A DNA stretch of 64,000 nucleotides from Thalassia testudinum (taxonomy: Eukaryota; Streptophyta; Magnoliopsida; Alismatales; Hydrocharitaceae), in the NCBI GenBank assembly GCA_037157565.1, contig JAZHRO010000019.1, forward strand, positions 18,970,001 to 19,034,000. The letters are read 5' to 3'. This document shows positions 46,711 through 60,100 of this stretch, in pieces (within the stretch, counting starts at the first letter, position 1; each line of letters begins with the position of its first letter). Made by a program: the position numbers and the translations under genes. The notes under the pieces were generated by a model that saw only the letters and a list, made by a program, of their open reading frames with translations, was not told the origin of the DNA and ran no database searches.

Positions 46711-49409
46711 TGTAACGACCCGGTTCCCGAGTCCCTACGAGACACGAGAACCGGACCGACTCGACTAATCCCAAGACCTAGTCGTCCAACGAGGAAGTAA
46801 CCAAAAGACAGTAAAATAAACCACATTCAGCATGAATATAACTAACAGTAAGAAAGTACAGCAGTAAGGAAAGAAACTACTACAGTAGGTACCATCACAA
46901 CAGTAAAACAGCATGTATCATATAACAAGAACTGCAAGTAAAGAAGGTACAACGGAAACAAAAACTACTCACTAGAACAGAAACAAAAGGGGTACAAAAG
47001 CTGTGGTAACTCTACTGGACCCTACTCGGCCCAGCGTCCTCTGCAGCCGCCGACCCTGGCTGCTCAACACCTGGTCCTGAAGAAGGTAACGAGTGTAACA
47101 CGTCAGCAAAACGCTGAGTAGAGTGGCAAACTAACTAAAGGCAACAGTAGAGTGTACAGTAGCTGTTATGTTCTATTACTTCCTTTATTCACATCTTTCA
47201 ATTTTTCTCACTATTTCATTTATTTCTCAGATCCTTTACTTGATCTCGAATGTCCTCGTGGGAACGATCTTGATTGCAGTCTTTTCCAAAAGTAGAAGTA
47301 GCACGTGGTGCTCTCCTGGCCGGGAGAGTCCCCCGTGGTGATCCTACCCTCAGTCAACCACCCCAAGGTCACTGACAGACGTAACGGTGACTACGGCACG
47401 CACGATAAACGCACAGGTAGCTAGCCCGCACTGGCACGCGGTCAGTCGTTTCCGTTAACGGGTGCGCCCAAAGCACAGCACGGAACCAGGGCAGAGCCCT
47501 CTCAGTAACAGGGGTCTAACCCTTCCACAGTAACCAAACCGGGGCCTTGCCCCTCCACAGTCCGCGCACCCTCGCCTGACTACCCTGGTTTGCCCTAGTG
47601 GGCCTAACAAGTCGGTGAAGGAGGCTAGCAGAACCCCGGGGCCCGTGGGGTAGCTAGTACTCTCCTAACACTACTAGCTCTCCTCGGTACTACGTACACG
47701 AGGGCCAACAAGTCGGTACAGAGCGGCCAATCCTAACCCCGGGTCCCTGGGGCGGCTGGCCCCACTCTGCACTAAAACAGGTACAGGTACTTCCCTTGGT
47801 ACTGCGTACCCAAGAGACAGTACAAACTACATCTCAGTTCCATTCCTTTTCTTTCCAGGAGTTCCACTCCTAATTCCCCGTAGGGTTCCAGCTCTTTATC
47901 TCAGAACATCATATGTTTCACTTTCTAGATTCACGTTCTCAAATTCCATGATCTCAAACATGTTTCTTTATTCATAACAGGCAGCTGTTAATTAAATTTA
48001 CAGGCAGCTTTATATATTCCTTTCCATTTTTCCAAGACTGCAGTAATATACATTCCACTAGTTTTTCCATCCTAGGATTCATGCCATATCCTAGGATCTA
48101 TCATACAATCTAGTTTTCCGGCCCTAGGATTCATGCAACACCTAGGAGCTATCATTCCATATATTTCTCATTCCTAGGATTCATGCAATGCCCTAGGTTC
48201 TAGTTATGGTTCCATACTTTAACAGATTTTATTAATACTTAAAGCCACTCTACCAGGTACAACGGGAGTAATGGGGGCGTGATCGGGAATCCCGCGTGCC
48301 TCCGCGACTCTCAAGACTGCAACCGAACGAGGTCCTATCACAAGGATCAAACACAAGGAGTGTCTCAAAACAGTGTATAGCTACTGTAGGCGGGTAGAGG
48401 AATTAATTCTGAAACGACCGCAACTCGAATCGCGGAAAACGGAGCCCAAACGGGCCCTAAACGGGTCGAGAAAGACGATACTGTGCAAAATCAGACGTCT
48501 GGAACTCCTTCCAGACGTCTTAAACGGTGGATCATAGAATTACCTGTTCAGCTTGGTTCCCCGGACGTCCAGAAGTCTGCAGGGACGTCTGCCCTAGATC
48601 CCAGACGTCCGATGGTCCCTCAGGACGTCTGGAGGTCACTCCCGCCGTCTGGTACAACTTCCAGACGTCTGATTCGCAAGGGATGGCGAATCAGCGAACC
48701 TGCGCACAGCCAACTCCCCTCCCTCAGTACGGTCAGTCGACAAGAAGGAAGAAGAAAGCGGAAACTCACCTTTCAGACGTCTGTATGATCTTACAGACGT
48801 CGACCTTGCCGTCTGGCTATCAATCCAGACGTCTAATTCTGGAAATTTTTCCAGAATCAGAACCCTGCTCGGCCTCCGCTCGCGACGCCGCCCGCGTCGC
48901 ACCTCGCGCGTCTGCTGCTCAGCCTGTAGCAGGTCCCTCTCCGCGTCGCTCCGCGCCCCCTGCGCCCTCCGCCGGCCGGCCAAGCCTCTCCGGCGAGCTC
49001 GCCCTCACGGCAGAGCCCTGCCTTCGCACGCCGCAGCTCCTCCGCGCTCACTGCGGCTGCCGCTGCCGCTGCGCCCTCGCGCCCGCTCGCTCTCGCGCAC
49101 AGGCAGGAGAAGAAGGAGGAAGATGGCGGAGACGGGAGGGGAGGCGCGCCCCCCGTTTTAACGCCGCGCGGAGAGGAGAGAGAAGGCGGTCGTAGCCGCC
49201 TGCAGCCGCAGAGAAAAAGGGCAGAATCGCAGGTCTGCGCGCACAGGCGCGCAGACGAATATCCCGTGCGAGCATAACTGTTCGCCAGACATCTGTAAAC
49301 TATCCCGGACGTCTGGTCAGACGTCTGGATGTGATCCCAGACGTCTTGACAGACGTCTGGGCCACCTCCCAGACGTCTTAAAAGGCGTCTGGGGCACGCG
49401 CTCGTTACA
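46711..49409 (-). mobile_element. 3' LTR of Element 2
   Basis: 2699 bp, TGTAACG...CGTTACA. The outer ~340 bp equal those of the Element 1 3' LTR by eye, including CCAGACATCTG at 49286-49296, while this element's own 5' LTR has CCAGACGTCTG there and about eight other differences. Confidence 0.95.
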
Positions 49410-49495
49410 ATATAACAAACTCAAAGGAAGTTTCGTCCCCGAAACTTGCGCCAACTAGGGTGCGGAAAAAGGATGTCCAAATAACCATAACAAAC

Positions 49496-52400
49496 TCAAA
49501 GAGGACCGAAGCCGGTCCGAAAAGACGTACCCGCGAAAAGCTCTGGGTACCGCTCCCGCATTGCCGCCTCAGGCTCCCAGGTAGCCTCCTCGTACCGCTG
49601 GCTCCTCCACAAAACCTTTACTAGGGGTACTTGCTTTCGTCTCAACCTGCGGACTGCTCGGTCTAGGATCTGTACTGGCCGCTCGGGGTAGGTCAGGTCG
49701 TCGCTCACCTCGACGCTCTCGTGACTCAGTACGTGGCTGGGATCGGCTACGTACTTCCTGAGGTTGGACACGTGGAACACGTCGTGCACACCAGAAAGCT
49801 GCGGGGGAAGGGCAAGTCTGTAAGCAACGGGTCCAACCCGCTCCAGGACCTCAAAGGGCCCCACGAACCTCGGCGCGAGCTTCCCTCTCACCCCAAACCG
49901 CTGTAAGCCCTTCATGGGCGAAACACGAAGAAAGACGTGGTCCCCAACCTCGAACTGCACCTCTCTGTGTCTGCGATCTGCGTAGCTCTTCTGTCTGCTC
50001 CTGACAGTGCGGAGTCGTCTATGGATCTGCTCAACTACCTCCTGACTCTGCCGGATCAACCTGGGGCCAACCTCCCACATGGTCCCCACCTCAACCCAAC
50101 TCAAGGGTGCCGTGCATTTCCGTCCGTACAGAGCCTCGTAGGGAGCCATGCCGATGCTCGAGTGATAGCTGTTGTTGTATGCAAACTCCGCCAGGGGCAG
50201 GTGCTCCTCCCAAGAGCCCCTCCAGTCTAGTACACAGGCACGCAAAAGGTCCTCAAGTGTCTGTATCGTGTGTTCCGACTGTCCGTCCGTCTGGGGGTGG
50301 TAAGCCGTGCTAAACCTCAACCTCGTCCCCAAAGCCTGCTGAAACTCAGCCCAAAACTGGGACGTAAAGCGGGTATCCCGGTCGGATATGATCTCCCGCG
50401 GAACTCCGTGTAGTCGCACCACATCACGGATATACCTCTCTGCCAACTGTGCTGGTCCCAAAGTGACTCGGATCGGCAAGAATCGTGCCGTCTTCGTCAA
50501 TCTATCCACTATTACCCAGACTGCGTCGTGTCCTCGCTGGGTAACAGGTAAGCCCACCACCAAGTCCATGGTGATGCTCACCCACTTCCACTCTGGCACT
50601 GGAAGCGGCTGAAGCGGCCCTGCAGGCCTCTGATGCTCGGCTTTCACCTGCTGGCACACTAAGCACTGCTGCACGAACTCACCCACATCCCGCTTCATCC
50701 CTCTCCACCAGAATTCGCGTCTCAAGTCATGGTACATTTTCGTGTTTCCGGGATGTATGGTGAATCTGGAACCGTGTGCCTCAGTCAGGAGTTCTCTCAA
50801 CAGCTCCTCGTCTCTGGGGACGCACAGCCGTCCCCTCAAGCGTAACACCTGGTCTGTGAAAGAGAAGTCCCCTGGGTCCCCTGACAGTACTCTGTCGCGC
50901 AAAGACTGCAAGTACGGATCGGCCATCTGTCCCGTGATGATGCGGTCTATCAACTCTGGCCTGGTCTGCCGTGTCACCGTCACTGCCCCACAGTACCCTC
51001 GTAACTCTAGAGGTCGCCAACTGCCCACCTCCTCCAAAAGGCTCCAACTCTATAACTGTAGACTGGCCAAGCGTGCGGGCGCCTTACGGCTCAAGGCGTC
51101 AGCCACCACATTGGCCTTTCCCGGGTGGTAGGAGATGCTGCAGTCGTAGTCCTTCAGGAGCTCCAACCAACGTCTCTGTCTCATGTTGAGCTCCTTCTGG
51201 TCAAAAAGATATCTGAGGCTCTTGTGATCTGTAAAAATCTCGAAGGTCTCACCGTACAAGTAGTGCCTCCATGTCTTCAGCGCGAAGACAACAGCTGCCA
51301 ACTCTAGATCGTGGGTAGGGTAGGTATGCTCATGGGGCTTCAGTTTCCGCGAAGCGTAAGCAACCACGTGACCCCTCTGCATGAGCACACCTCCTAACCC
51401 CTGCAAGGAAGCGTCCGTGTACACAACGAACCCGCCACTACTGTCAGGGATGGTGAGCACGGGAGCCGAGGTCAACCTCTCCTTCAGCTCCAGAAAACAC
51501 GCCTCACAGGCGTCTGTCCAAGCGAAAGGCACATCCTTCCGGGTAAACTGTGTCATAGGACGTGCAATCTGCGAAAACCCTCTGATGAACCGTCTGTAGT
51601 AACCTGCCAGTCCCAGGAAACTGCGAATCTCAGTGACTGAACGCGGTCTCTCCCACCTGAGCACTGCCTCGACCTTGGCGGGATCCATCGCCAGGCCGTC
51701 TCCAGAGATCACATGACCCAAAAAGGTCACCTCCCTCAACCAGAAGTCGCACCTGCTGTATTTGGCGTACAGCCTGCGTCGTCTCAGAGTGTCCAGAACC
51801 ATCCGCAAGTGCTGTCCGTGCTGCGTCCGATCTCTAGAATAGATGAGTACATCATCTATGAAAACCACCACAAACTGGTCCAAGTACGGTCTGAACACCC
51901 GGTTCATCAGGTCCATGAAAGCAGCGGGGGCATTGGTCAGCCCAAACGGCATGACCAAAAACTCGTAGTGTCCGTACCGGGTGCGGAAAGCTGTCTTGGA
52001 GACGTCGGTCTCCCTGATCCTCAACTGGTGGTATCCAGACCTCAAGTCGATCTTGGAAAACACCGTGGCACCCCGCAACTGGTCAAACAAATCGTCAATC
52101 CTCGGCAGCGGATATCTGTTCTTGATGGTGACCCTATTCAGCTGTCGGTAGTCCACACAAAGGCGTAGGGTCCCATCCTTCTTCTTCACAAACAGTACCG
52201 GGGCTCCCCAGGGAGACGCACTGGGCCTCACGAAACCTTTCTCCAAAAGGTCCTGCAACTGAGACTTGAGCTATCGCAGCTCAAGCGGTGCCATCCTGTA
52301 TGGCGCGGTGGAGATGGGGCTGGTCCCTGGTACTAGTGAGATCTCAAACTCGATCTCATGCTCGGGCGGTAGTCCTGGTAACTCGTCTGGAAACACGTCG

Positions 52401-54257
52401 GGGTACTCTCTGACCACCGGGATGCTCTGGAAGTCTGCCACGGGGCTGTGCTCTGCCACCACACAAGCTAGGAATCCCTCACACCCCTGGCTCAAAAGTC
52501 TCGCCGCCCGAAGTGCCGAAATGCACCTGAAACCTCCGTCCACTGGCTGCCCGTGAAACTCGAAGGAAGGCAACTCCGGAATGGAGAAGAAAATCTTCCT
52601 CTCAAAACAGTCTACCAAGGCATGGTAAGCGGACAGCCAATCCATCCCCAAAATCACTCCAAAGTCCTCCATCTGTATCATAATCAGGTCAGCTGGTAGG
52701 CTATGTCCCCCGATGCTGACCCTGCAACCCGTGTACACCTCCTCAGCTACAAACAGCTGACCACTCGGACCTCTGATTAGAACGGATTCTCTAACAGTGT
52801 AAAATCCTGGTCCAAACTAACTGCGAAACTGGCTGCGACAAACGAGTGCGTGGCGCCGAAATCGAAAAGCGTGTAAACGAGTCTGCCAGAAACTGAAACC
52901 ATACCTGCTACCACGGATCCCGAAGCTCTGGCGTCCCTGTGTGTTAGGGCGTTGATACGCCCCTCAGCTCTAGGTGCGGACGAAGCAGCCACACTCTGCG
53001 TCGGACGGGTAGGTGCTGGCCGGTACCCTCCTCGCGACTGCGGTCCTCCTCCTCGCGCCTGGGAACCGCGGCCTCCTGCGGCCCTCCGGTGCTCTGCACG
53101 GGAAGTATCTGCTGACCTCCTGCCCTAGATGGGCAGTCCCTCCTGACGTGGCCCGGCTAGCCACACTGGTAGCAGAGGGGAACCTGACTCCCGCCCTCAG
53201 TGAGTCCCTGCTGTCGGCTAGGCGGGGGTCCGGTGCTGGCGACTGGCCCCTGTCGAAGGCCCCCAAAGGCCACTGATGGCCCTGCACAACGTGACGGCTC
53301 TCCTGCGGACGCCACGTGTCTCCGTTCTCGCCGGCCCTGTGAGAAGTCTGGCTGAAAGGGCCTCTTCCGCCCGCCGTCGGTCTCTCGCGCGGACGGGTTG
53401 GTCTCCTCGTAAGTCATAGCTGCCTCTACCACCCTCGAAAACGTCGGCAGCTTCAGGGGTTTGACATACCCCCGGATCGCAGGCCGGAGCCCCTCGGTGA
53501 ACCTCCAAAGGCGCTCCTCCTCAGTGGCTACCGCTGTCGCTGCAAAGCGGGACAGCTCCAAGAAACGCGTGCGGTACGCGCTCACGGTCATCGTCCCTTG
53601 GCGGAGAGTGTGGAACTCCCGCCTCCTCTGGTCCTGCCACGTCTGGGGAAAGTACTGCTCGCAGAAGAGGGTGACGAACTGGTCCCACGTCGGCTCATCC
53701 CTCTCCTGTCCCCGGACCGCCCTCCACCACCGGTATGCCGCACTCTCCAGCTGGTACGTGGCAAAGGCCATGCGGCACTCCACCGGGGGGCGAAGGGTGT
53801 CGAAGATCTTCTCCAGCTGCTCAAGCCAGTCCTCTGCCTCGGTCGGGTCCTCATCCCCCGTGAAGGAGGGGGGCTTCAGCTTCCGGAACTGTCCGAAAAG
53901 CTCGAAGTGGTGCTGTAGGGGAGGTGCTGGTGCACCTCCAGGTGAAGGTGCCTCGTGTACAGAAGTGTCAGAGGAAGGTGGGGGCGGCAGGGGCCCATCC
54001 CCTCCCTCGTGTCCAGCGCCGCGTCCGTCGCGTGGTCCCACAGAGGACTCCCCCTCTGCAACCCCAGGAGGAGGTGCTCGGGGCGGTGGGTGGAGCTCCT
54101 CTCGTACAATATCCCGTATCAGTCTGGCGAGGTCCTGGGCCTGGATGCCAGGGAGTGGTGGCTGGTCCACCGAGACGTCAACGACAGCACGTCCACCTCG
54201 CCGACCTCGCCCTCGGCCGCGCCTGCGGCCAGTCTCGCCAGTCCCACGACGAGGCAT
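49496..54257 (-). pseudogene. Defective gag-pol of Element 2
   Basis: Same layout as the Element 1 gag-pol, starting at the ATG at 54255-54257. Lesions in reading order: stop TAG at 53157-53159 inside the zinc knuckle (Gln367 in Element 1); 1-bp deletion near 53080; protease active site changed from Asp-Ser-Gly to Asp-Phe-Gly at 52858-52860; 1-bp deletion near 52780; stop TAG at 52271-52273 (Glu663) just before the reverse transcriptase; stop TAG at 51050-51052 (Gln1070) after RNase H. The pieces between still show an intact gag domain, FIDD, RNase H residues, D,D35E and chromodomain. The N-terminal gag piece could still be made; functional Pol could not. Confidence 0.93.
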
Positions 54258-54421
54258 CTCCTGCAAGGAGACACGAAACAAAACGGAAACGTCAAAACAG
54301 ACGGTACCTAGCAACACTTCTAAGAGCTCATGTCAAGAGATATGTTGTGGTGGCTACTCTAGCTATAAACATGTGAATTGGTTATTTTCCAGTCAGTTGA
54401 TTCACTTCTCGGGACGACCTT

Positions 54422-54433
54422 GCTCTGATACCA
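54422..54433 (-). promoter_or_regulatory. Primer binding site, initiator-Met tRNA (Element 2)
   Basis: TGGTATCAGAGC on the minus strand, three bases from the 5' LTR, identical to the site in Element 1. Confidence 0.93.
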
Positions 54434-54436
54434 TCT

Positions 54437-57135
54437 TGTAACGACCCGGTTCCCGAGTCCCTACGAGACACGAGAACCGGACAGACTCGACTAATTCCAA
54501 GACCAAGTCGTCCAACAAGGAAGTAACCAAAAGACAGTAAAATAAACTACATTCAGCATGAATATAACTAACAGTAAGAAAGTACAGCAGTAAGGAAAGA
54601 AACTACTACAGTAGGTACCACCACAACAGTAAAACAGCATGTATCATATAACAAGAACTGCAGGTAAAGAAGGTACAGCGGAAACAAAAACTACTCACTA
54701 GAACAGAAACAAAAGGGGTACAAAAGCTGTGGTAACTCTACTGGACCCTACTCGGCCCAGCGTCCTCTGCAGCCGCCGACCCTGGCTGCTCAACACCTGG
54801 TCCTGAAGAAGGTAACGAGTGTAACACGTCAGCAAAACGCTGAGTAGAGTGGCAAACTAACTAAAGGCAACAGTAGAGTGTACAGTAGCTGTTATGTTCT
54901 ATTACTTCCTTTATTCACATCTTTCAATTTTTCTCACTATTTCATTTATTTCTCAGATCCTTTACTTGATCTCGAATGTCCTCATGGGAACGATCTTGAT
55001 TGCAGTCTTTTCCAAAAGTAGAAGTAGCACGTGGTGCTCTCCTGGCCGGGAGAGTCCCCCGTGGTGATCCTACCCTCAGTCAACCACCCCAAGGTCACTG
55101 ACAGACGTAACGGTGACTACGGCACGCGCGATAAACGCACAGGTAGCTAGCCCGCACTGGCATGTGGTCAGTCGTTTCCGTTAACGGGTGCGCCCAAAGC
55201 ACAGCACGGAACCAGGGCAGAGCCCTCTCAGTAACAGGGGTCTAACCCCTCCACAGTAACCAAACCGGGGCCTTGCCCCTCCACAGTCCGCGCACCCTCG
55301 CCTGACTACCCTGGTTTGCCCTAGTGGGCCTAACAAGTCGGTGAAGGAGGCTAGCAGAACCCCGGGGCCCGTGGGGTAGCTAGTACTCTCCTAACACTAC
55401 TAGCTCTCCTCGGTACTACGTACACGAGGGCCAACAAGTCGGTACAGAGCGGCCAATCCTAACCCCGGGTCCCTGGGGCGGCTGGCCCCACTCTGCACTA
55501 AAACAGGTACAGGTACTTCCCTTGGTACTGCGTACCCAAGAGACAGTACAAACTACATCTCAGTTCCATTCCTTTTCTTTCCAGGAGTTCCACTCCTAAT
55601 TCCCCGTAGGGTTCCAGCTCTTTATCTCAGAACATCATATGTTTCACTTTCCAGATTCACGTTCTCAAATTCCATGATCTCAAACATGTTTCTTTATTCA
55701 TAACAGGCAGCTGTTAATTAAATTTACAGGCAGCTTTATATATTCCTTTCCATTTTTCCAAGACTGCAGTAATATACATTCCACTAGTTTTTCCATCCTA
55801 GGATTCATGCCATATCCTAGGATCTATCATACAATCTAGTTTTCCGGCCCTAGGATTCATGCAACACCTAGGAGCTATCATTCCATATATTTCTCATTCC
55901 TAGGATTCATGCAATGCCCTAGGTTCTAGTTATGGTTCCATACTTTAACAGATTTTATTAATACTTAAAGCCACTCTACCAGGTACAACGGGAGTAATGG
56001 GGGCGTGATCGGGAATCCCGCGTGCCTCCGCGACTCTCAAGACTGCAACCGAACGAGGTCCTATCACAAGGATCAAACACAAGGAGTGTCTCAAAACAGT
56101 GTATAGCTACTGTAGGCGGGTAGAGGAATTAATTCTGAAACGACCGCAACTCGAATCGCGGAAAACGGAGCCCAAACGGGCCCTAAACGGGTCGAGAAAG
56201 ACGATACTGTGCAAAATCAAACGTCTGGAACTCCTTCCAGACGTCTTAAACGGTGGATCATAGAATTACCTGTTCAGCTTGGTTCCCCGGACGTCCAGAA
56301 GTCTGCAGGGACGTCTGCCCTAGATCCCAGACGTCCGATGGTCCCTCAGGACGTCTGGAGGTCACTCCCGCCGTCTGGTACAACTTCCAGACGTCTGATT
56401 CGCAAGGGATGGCGAATCAGCGAACCTGCGCACAGCCAACTCCCCTCCCTCAGTACGGTCAGTCGACAAGAAGGAAGAAGAAAGCGGAAACTCACCTTTC
56501 AGACGTCTGTATGATCTTACAGACGTCGACCTTGCCGTCTGGCTATCAATCCAGACGTCTGATTCTGGAAATTTTTCCAGAATCAGAACCCTGCTCGGCC
56601 TCCGCTCGCGACGCCGCCCGCGTCGCACCTCGCGCGTCTGCTGTTCAGCCCGTAGCAGGTCCCTCTCCGCGTCGCTCCGCGCCCCCTGCGCCCTCCGCCG
56701 GCCGGCCAAGCCTCTCCGGCGAGCTCGCCCTCACGGCAGAGCCCTGCCTTCGCACGCCGCAGCTCCTCCGCGCTCACTGCGGCTGCCGCTGCCGCTGCGC
56801 CCTCGCGCCCGCTCGCTCTCGCGCACAGGCAGGAGAAGAAGGAGGAAGATGGCGGAGACGGGAGGGGAGGCGCGCCCCCCGTTTTAACGCCGCGCGGAGA
56901 GGAGAGAGAAGGCGGTCGTAGCCGCCTGCAGCCGCAGAGAAAAAGGGCAGAATCGCAGGTCTGCGCGCACAGGCACGCAGACGAATCTCCCGTGCGAACA
57001 TAACTGTTCTCCAGACGTCTGTAAACTATCCCGGACGTCTGGTCAGACGTCTGGATGTGATCCCAGACGTCTGGTCCGACGTCTAGGCCACCTCCCAGAC
57101 GTCTTAAAAGGCATCTGGGGCACGCGCTCGTTACA
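54437..57135 (-). mobile_element. 5' LTR of Element 2
   Basis: 2699 bp with TGTAACG/CGTTACA ends and CAACC following. It has U3 palindromes at 57010-57115, a GTTAAAAC promoter candidate near 56880, downstream palindromes at about 56219-56570, and hairpins near 55215-55285. One U3 unit reads GGTCCGACGTCTAGG, unlike the other copies. Confidence 0.95.
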
Positions 57136-60100
57136 CAACCTATCAATCTCATTATGACATGACATGATTTAGAAGTTCTTCCTCCTAATGGAGATGCAAA
57201 TTTTCTCAACCGTCAATTTGCTCTAATGGATGGGCATTGGTGTTTCAAAAAATTACTGCCTTGGTAGTGTTCAACATGTGTGCATATTTGGCCTTCACCC
57301 TCCAACAATCTTTCTAGACCAATATTCCCACCACTATTCTCCTAAGCACATAATTTATGCAGGGCTCACATAAGTACCGTGCATCCTTCAAGACCACCAT
57401 TTTCCTAGTTTTCTGGAGCAAATTGACAACACATTTGGCACTATTTTGAGCAACGATTTCAACCTTGTTGGTTGGCCTACTTATGGTAGGGATTCAATAT
57501 GAAGGGTGATGAGAACCTGGATATGGTAGGGATTCAATATAAGGGGATTCAATATGAAGAGACACGAGAGTTGAGAGATTAGGGAGAGCAAAATAAGGAG
57601 TCCTAGACAAATCTATCCCGACCCGATTACAACATTTAACATATGTTTTCTAACTATATGCTAATATGTTGTTCAATCAAAAATTTGCTTATGACATTGA
57701 TAAGTAAATTTTTTTTTTAAATCTTTAGATCGAGAATGTTTTATAGTAAAGTGCATCATATTCCTTTTTTTAAGAATATTATTTTCTATTATGCTTGTAC
57801 TATTCAAAAGATATGTCGATGCCCAACATAAAAAAATCAAAACCAGCTATACATGAGCCTAACTTCTTGATAATTGACTGAATAATGCTTCATTTTTCCT
57901 GATATATATGTATAATATGATCTTATTTCTCGCTTATTGTCATTTCATAGAACATAGCAGACAAAAGTGTACATAGGATTGAGAGATATCATATCTCGAT
58001 ACAAATCTTTTCATTTAAATAAATGGTTTTATAAACGTGCCAGACTTTGTCCATCATTTCTTTGTGTCAGAATTTATTTCGAGCCACAATATAATCTCAT
58101 TTTGACACCCCAAAAACACATCCACCACAAATTTGTGGAGGTTTCTTATTTTTCCAAAAAGGTGGGCGCATCCTAATCCTTGCCTCAGATTGATAAGCCA
58201 TGGACATATACACTATCATTAGGAATGAGAGAACTAGCAAACTTGAGAGCCATCTTGGAAATGCCATGTTTTGAGTATAATAACAAATATAATATTTTGG
58301 TGCCAATGACATTGAAATGTATGTCGAGATTTCATGTCTTTATAATAAACACTCGTAATCCTTACAATGGTATGTTACTAATGAAAACTTAAAAAATTAT
58401 TACCTATCTATTGTCATACTGTAGTTGTTACATGCCATTACTCGTTTGAAACAATCCTATTGCTTGCTTTTATTACGATCAACTACTTTGCAAGAAAACA
58501 GTAAGCATCTTATCATTACGGTTACGTATTTGCTTCTATTTCAAATAAGAAAATATTTACTAAGGTTATTAAACTTCCTCTACGTTATGACAGTTTCTAT
58601 ACAATAAATGTTACTTGTATAAAATTATGATTGTAGCAAACTATGTGATCACGCTATTGACTTTCCCAACTACTAATCCCGGATATCGTTATTCAGATAG
58701 CCTTGCAAAAATAATGAAAATGACAAAAGCTAATGCACATTTGATCATGGATTAGTGAGGATGCATGTGCGAAAGATAGAAACTTCTTGGAATGTTATCT
58801 CATATTACCTCTCTATAAATTTTGCATCGTCATTTTAGTTGCTCGTTAACATGAGACCCCACATTTCTTATGAAATTAGCCTCAAAATCGAAATTCACAT
58901 TTCAATACAAATAACTTAGGTAATCAACTAGGGAGTGCCTATTGCAAGTAATTTACTATAAAACAAAGTAAAGAACTAGGAGGCCTTAAAGGTTGTTTTC
59001 CATTACTTCTAACCACTACCAATACGAAGTCACTCTGACCAAATATAATTGGTTAATCGCGATATAGCAGCTAATTTACAAGCATATTTTTTACAACATC
59101 ATGAGCATATATATTAATGTGAACAATGTTTGTTGTAAAGTTAATTTGAAATAATAATTGAACATAGAGAAATTAATGGTTAAATTCTATTCTTGAAATT
59201 TTCGAGAAAGAGAGAAGTCCATTTTATTTTCAAATAGGTAATGACGTGACACATCAAACTCGTCTATTTTATATCAACCACTGTATTGAATCTTAAGGGA
59301 AAATTTTCACCATTAATGCTAACAAATGCACCAGTTCCACCCAAAAGGTGAACTAGCACAATTTAAAACAAGTTGAATAAGAAACATGTGGTATGTTATG
59401 AAGATGACAATGCAAACCCGAAGTAATAATAACACGTAAAGAGTTCTAAGCTATTGCTTTAGCTACGTAATATGTAGTGCACAATTGGCCATGACATACA
59501 CTTAAGAGTCATTGTCCAAACAATTGAACCATAAAATGAAGATTAAAATACTACCTAAGCTCAATAAGAGTTTAGAAATGTGTACAACTCAAAGTTAATT
59601 TGTAAAGAAAAAAGTTCAGTCCATAGTAATGCAACAACAATCAAACATATTGGTCCCGAAGCAAAGATATATGAAGGATGTACATACAACTAGTTGCTTG
59701 CACTATAAGAGGCCTGGAAACTATTAAGTCCCTTATGTACACAACAATCATTATTTGCGCACTAAGACTTACGTATGAAGTGCAACAAATCAAATTCGAT
59801 TGTTAGTAGAGTAGTATGTATGATAAAAGTTAATAAGGGAAGATTAATTAAAACTTTGGCTACACACTTTTCAATAAAGTCAATTTTTGTTATCATGCTT
59901 CTTTTTCTTCTATGTTGAATGATGATTTGTATTTATTCAAATCTTGATTATTTTTTAGACTAAATCTTTCTACTGAAAGGCATATAATGAATTGAATCAT
60001 AAATTATATGTAAAATCTATTTTAAATTAACTTGAGTGCAGTTTGACTAAAAACATGAGTTGAATTCCATGCACCTTGTCCTTATCTGTATCCAAAGGGA

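Larger units (their letters stand above)
46711..57135 (-). mobile_element. Element 2: full-length gypsy chromovirus with broken coding region
   Basis: A 10.4-kb sister of Element 1: 3' LTR 46711-49409, defective gag-pol 49496-54257, primer site 54422-54433, 5' LTR 54437-57135. Perfect 5-bp target duplication CAACC (46706-46710 and 57136-57140). By eye the LTRs differ at roughly 25-30 sites (about 1%), fewer than in Element 1, yet the coding region carries several lesions. It may have been copied by proteins from relatives such as Element 1. Confidence 0.95.
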
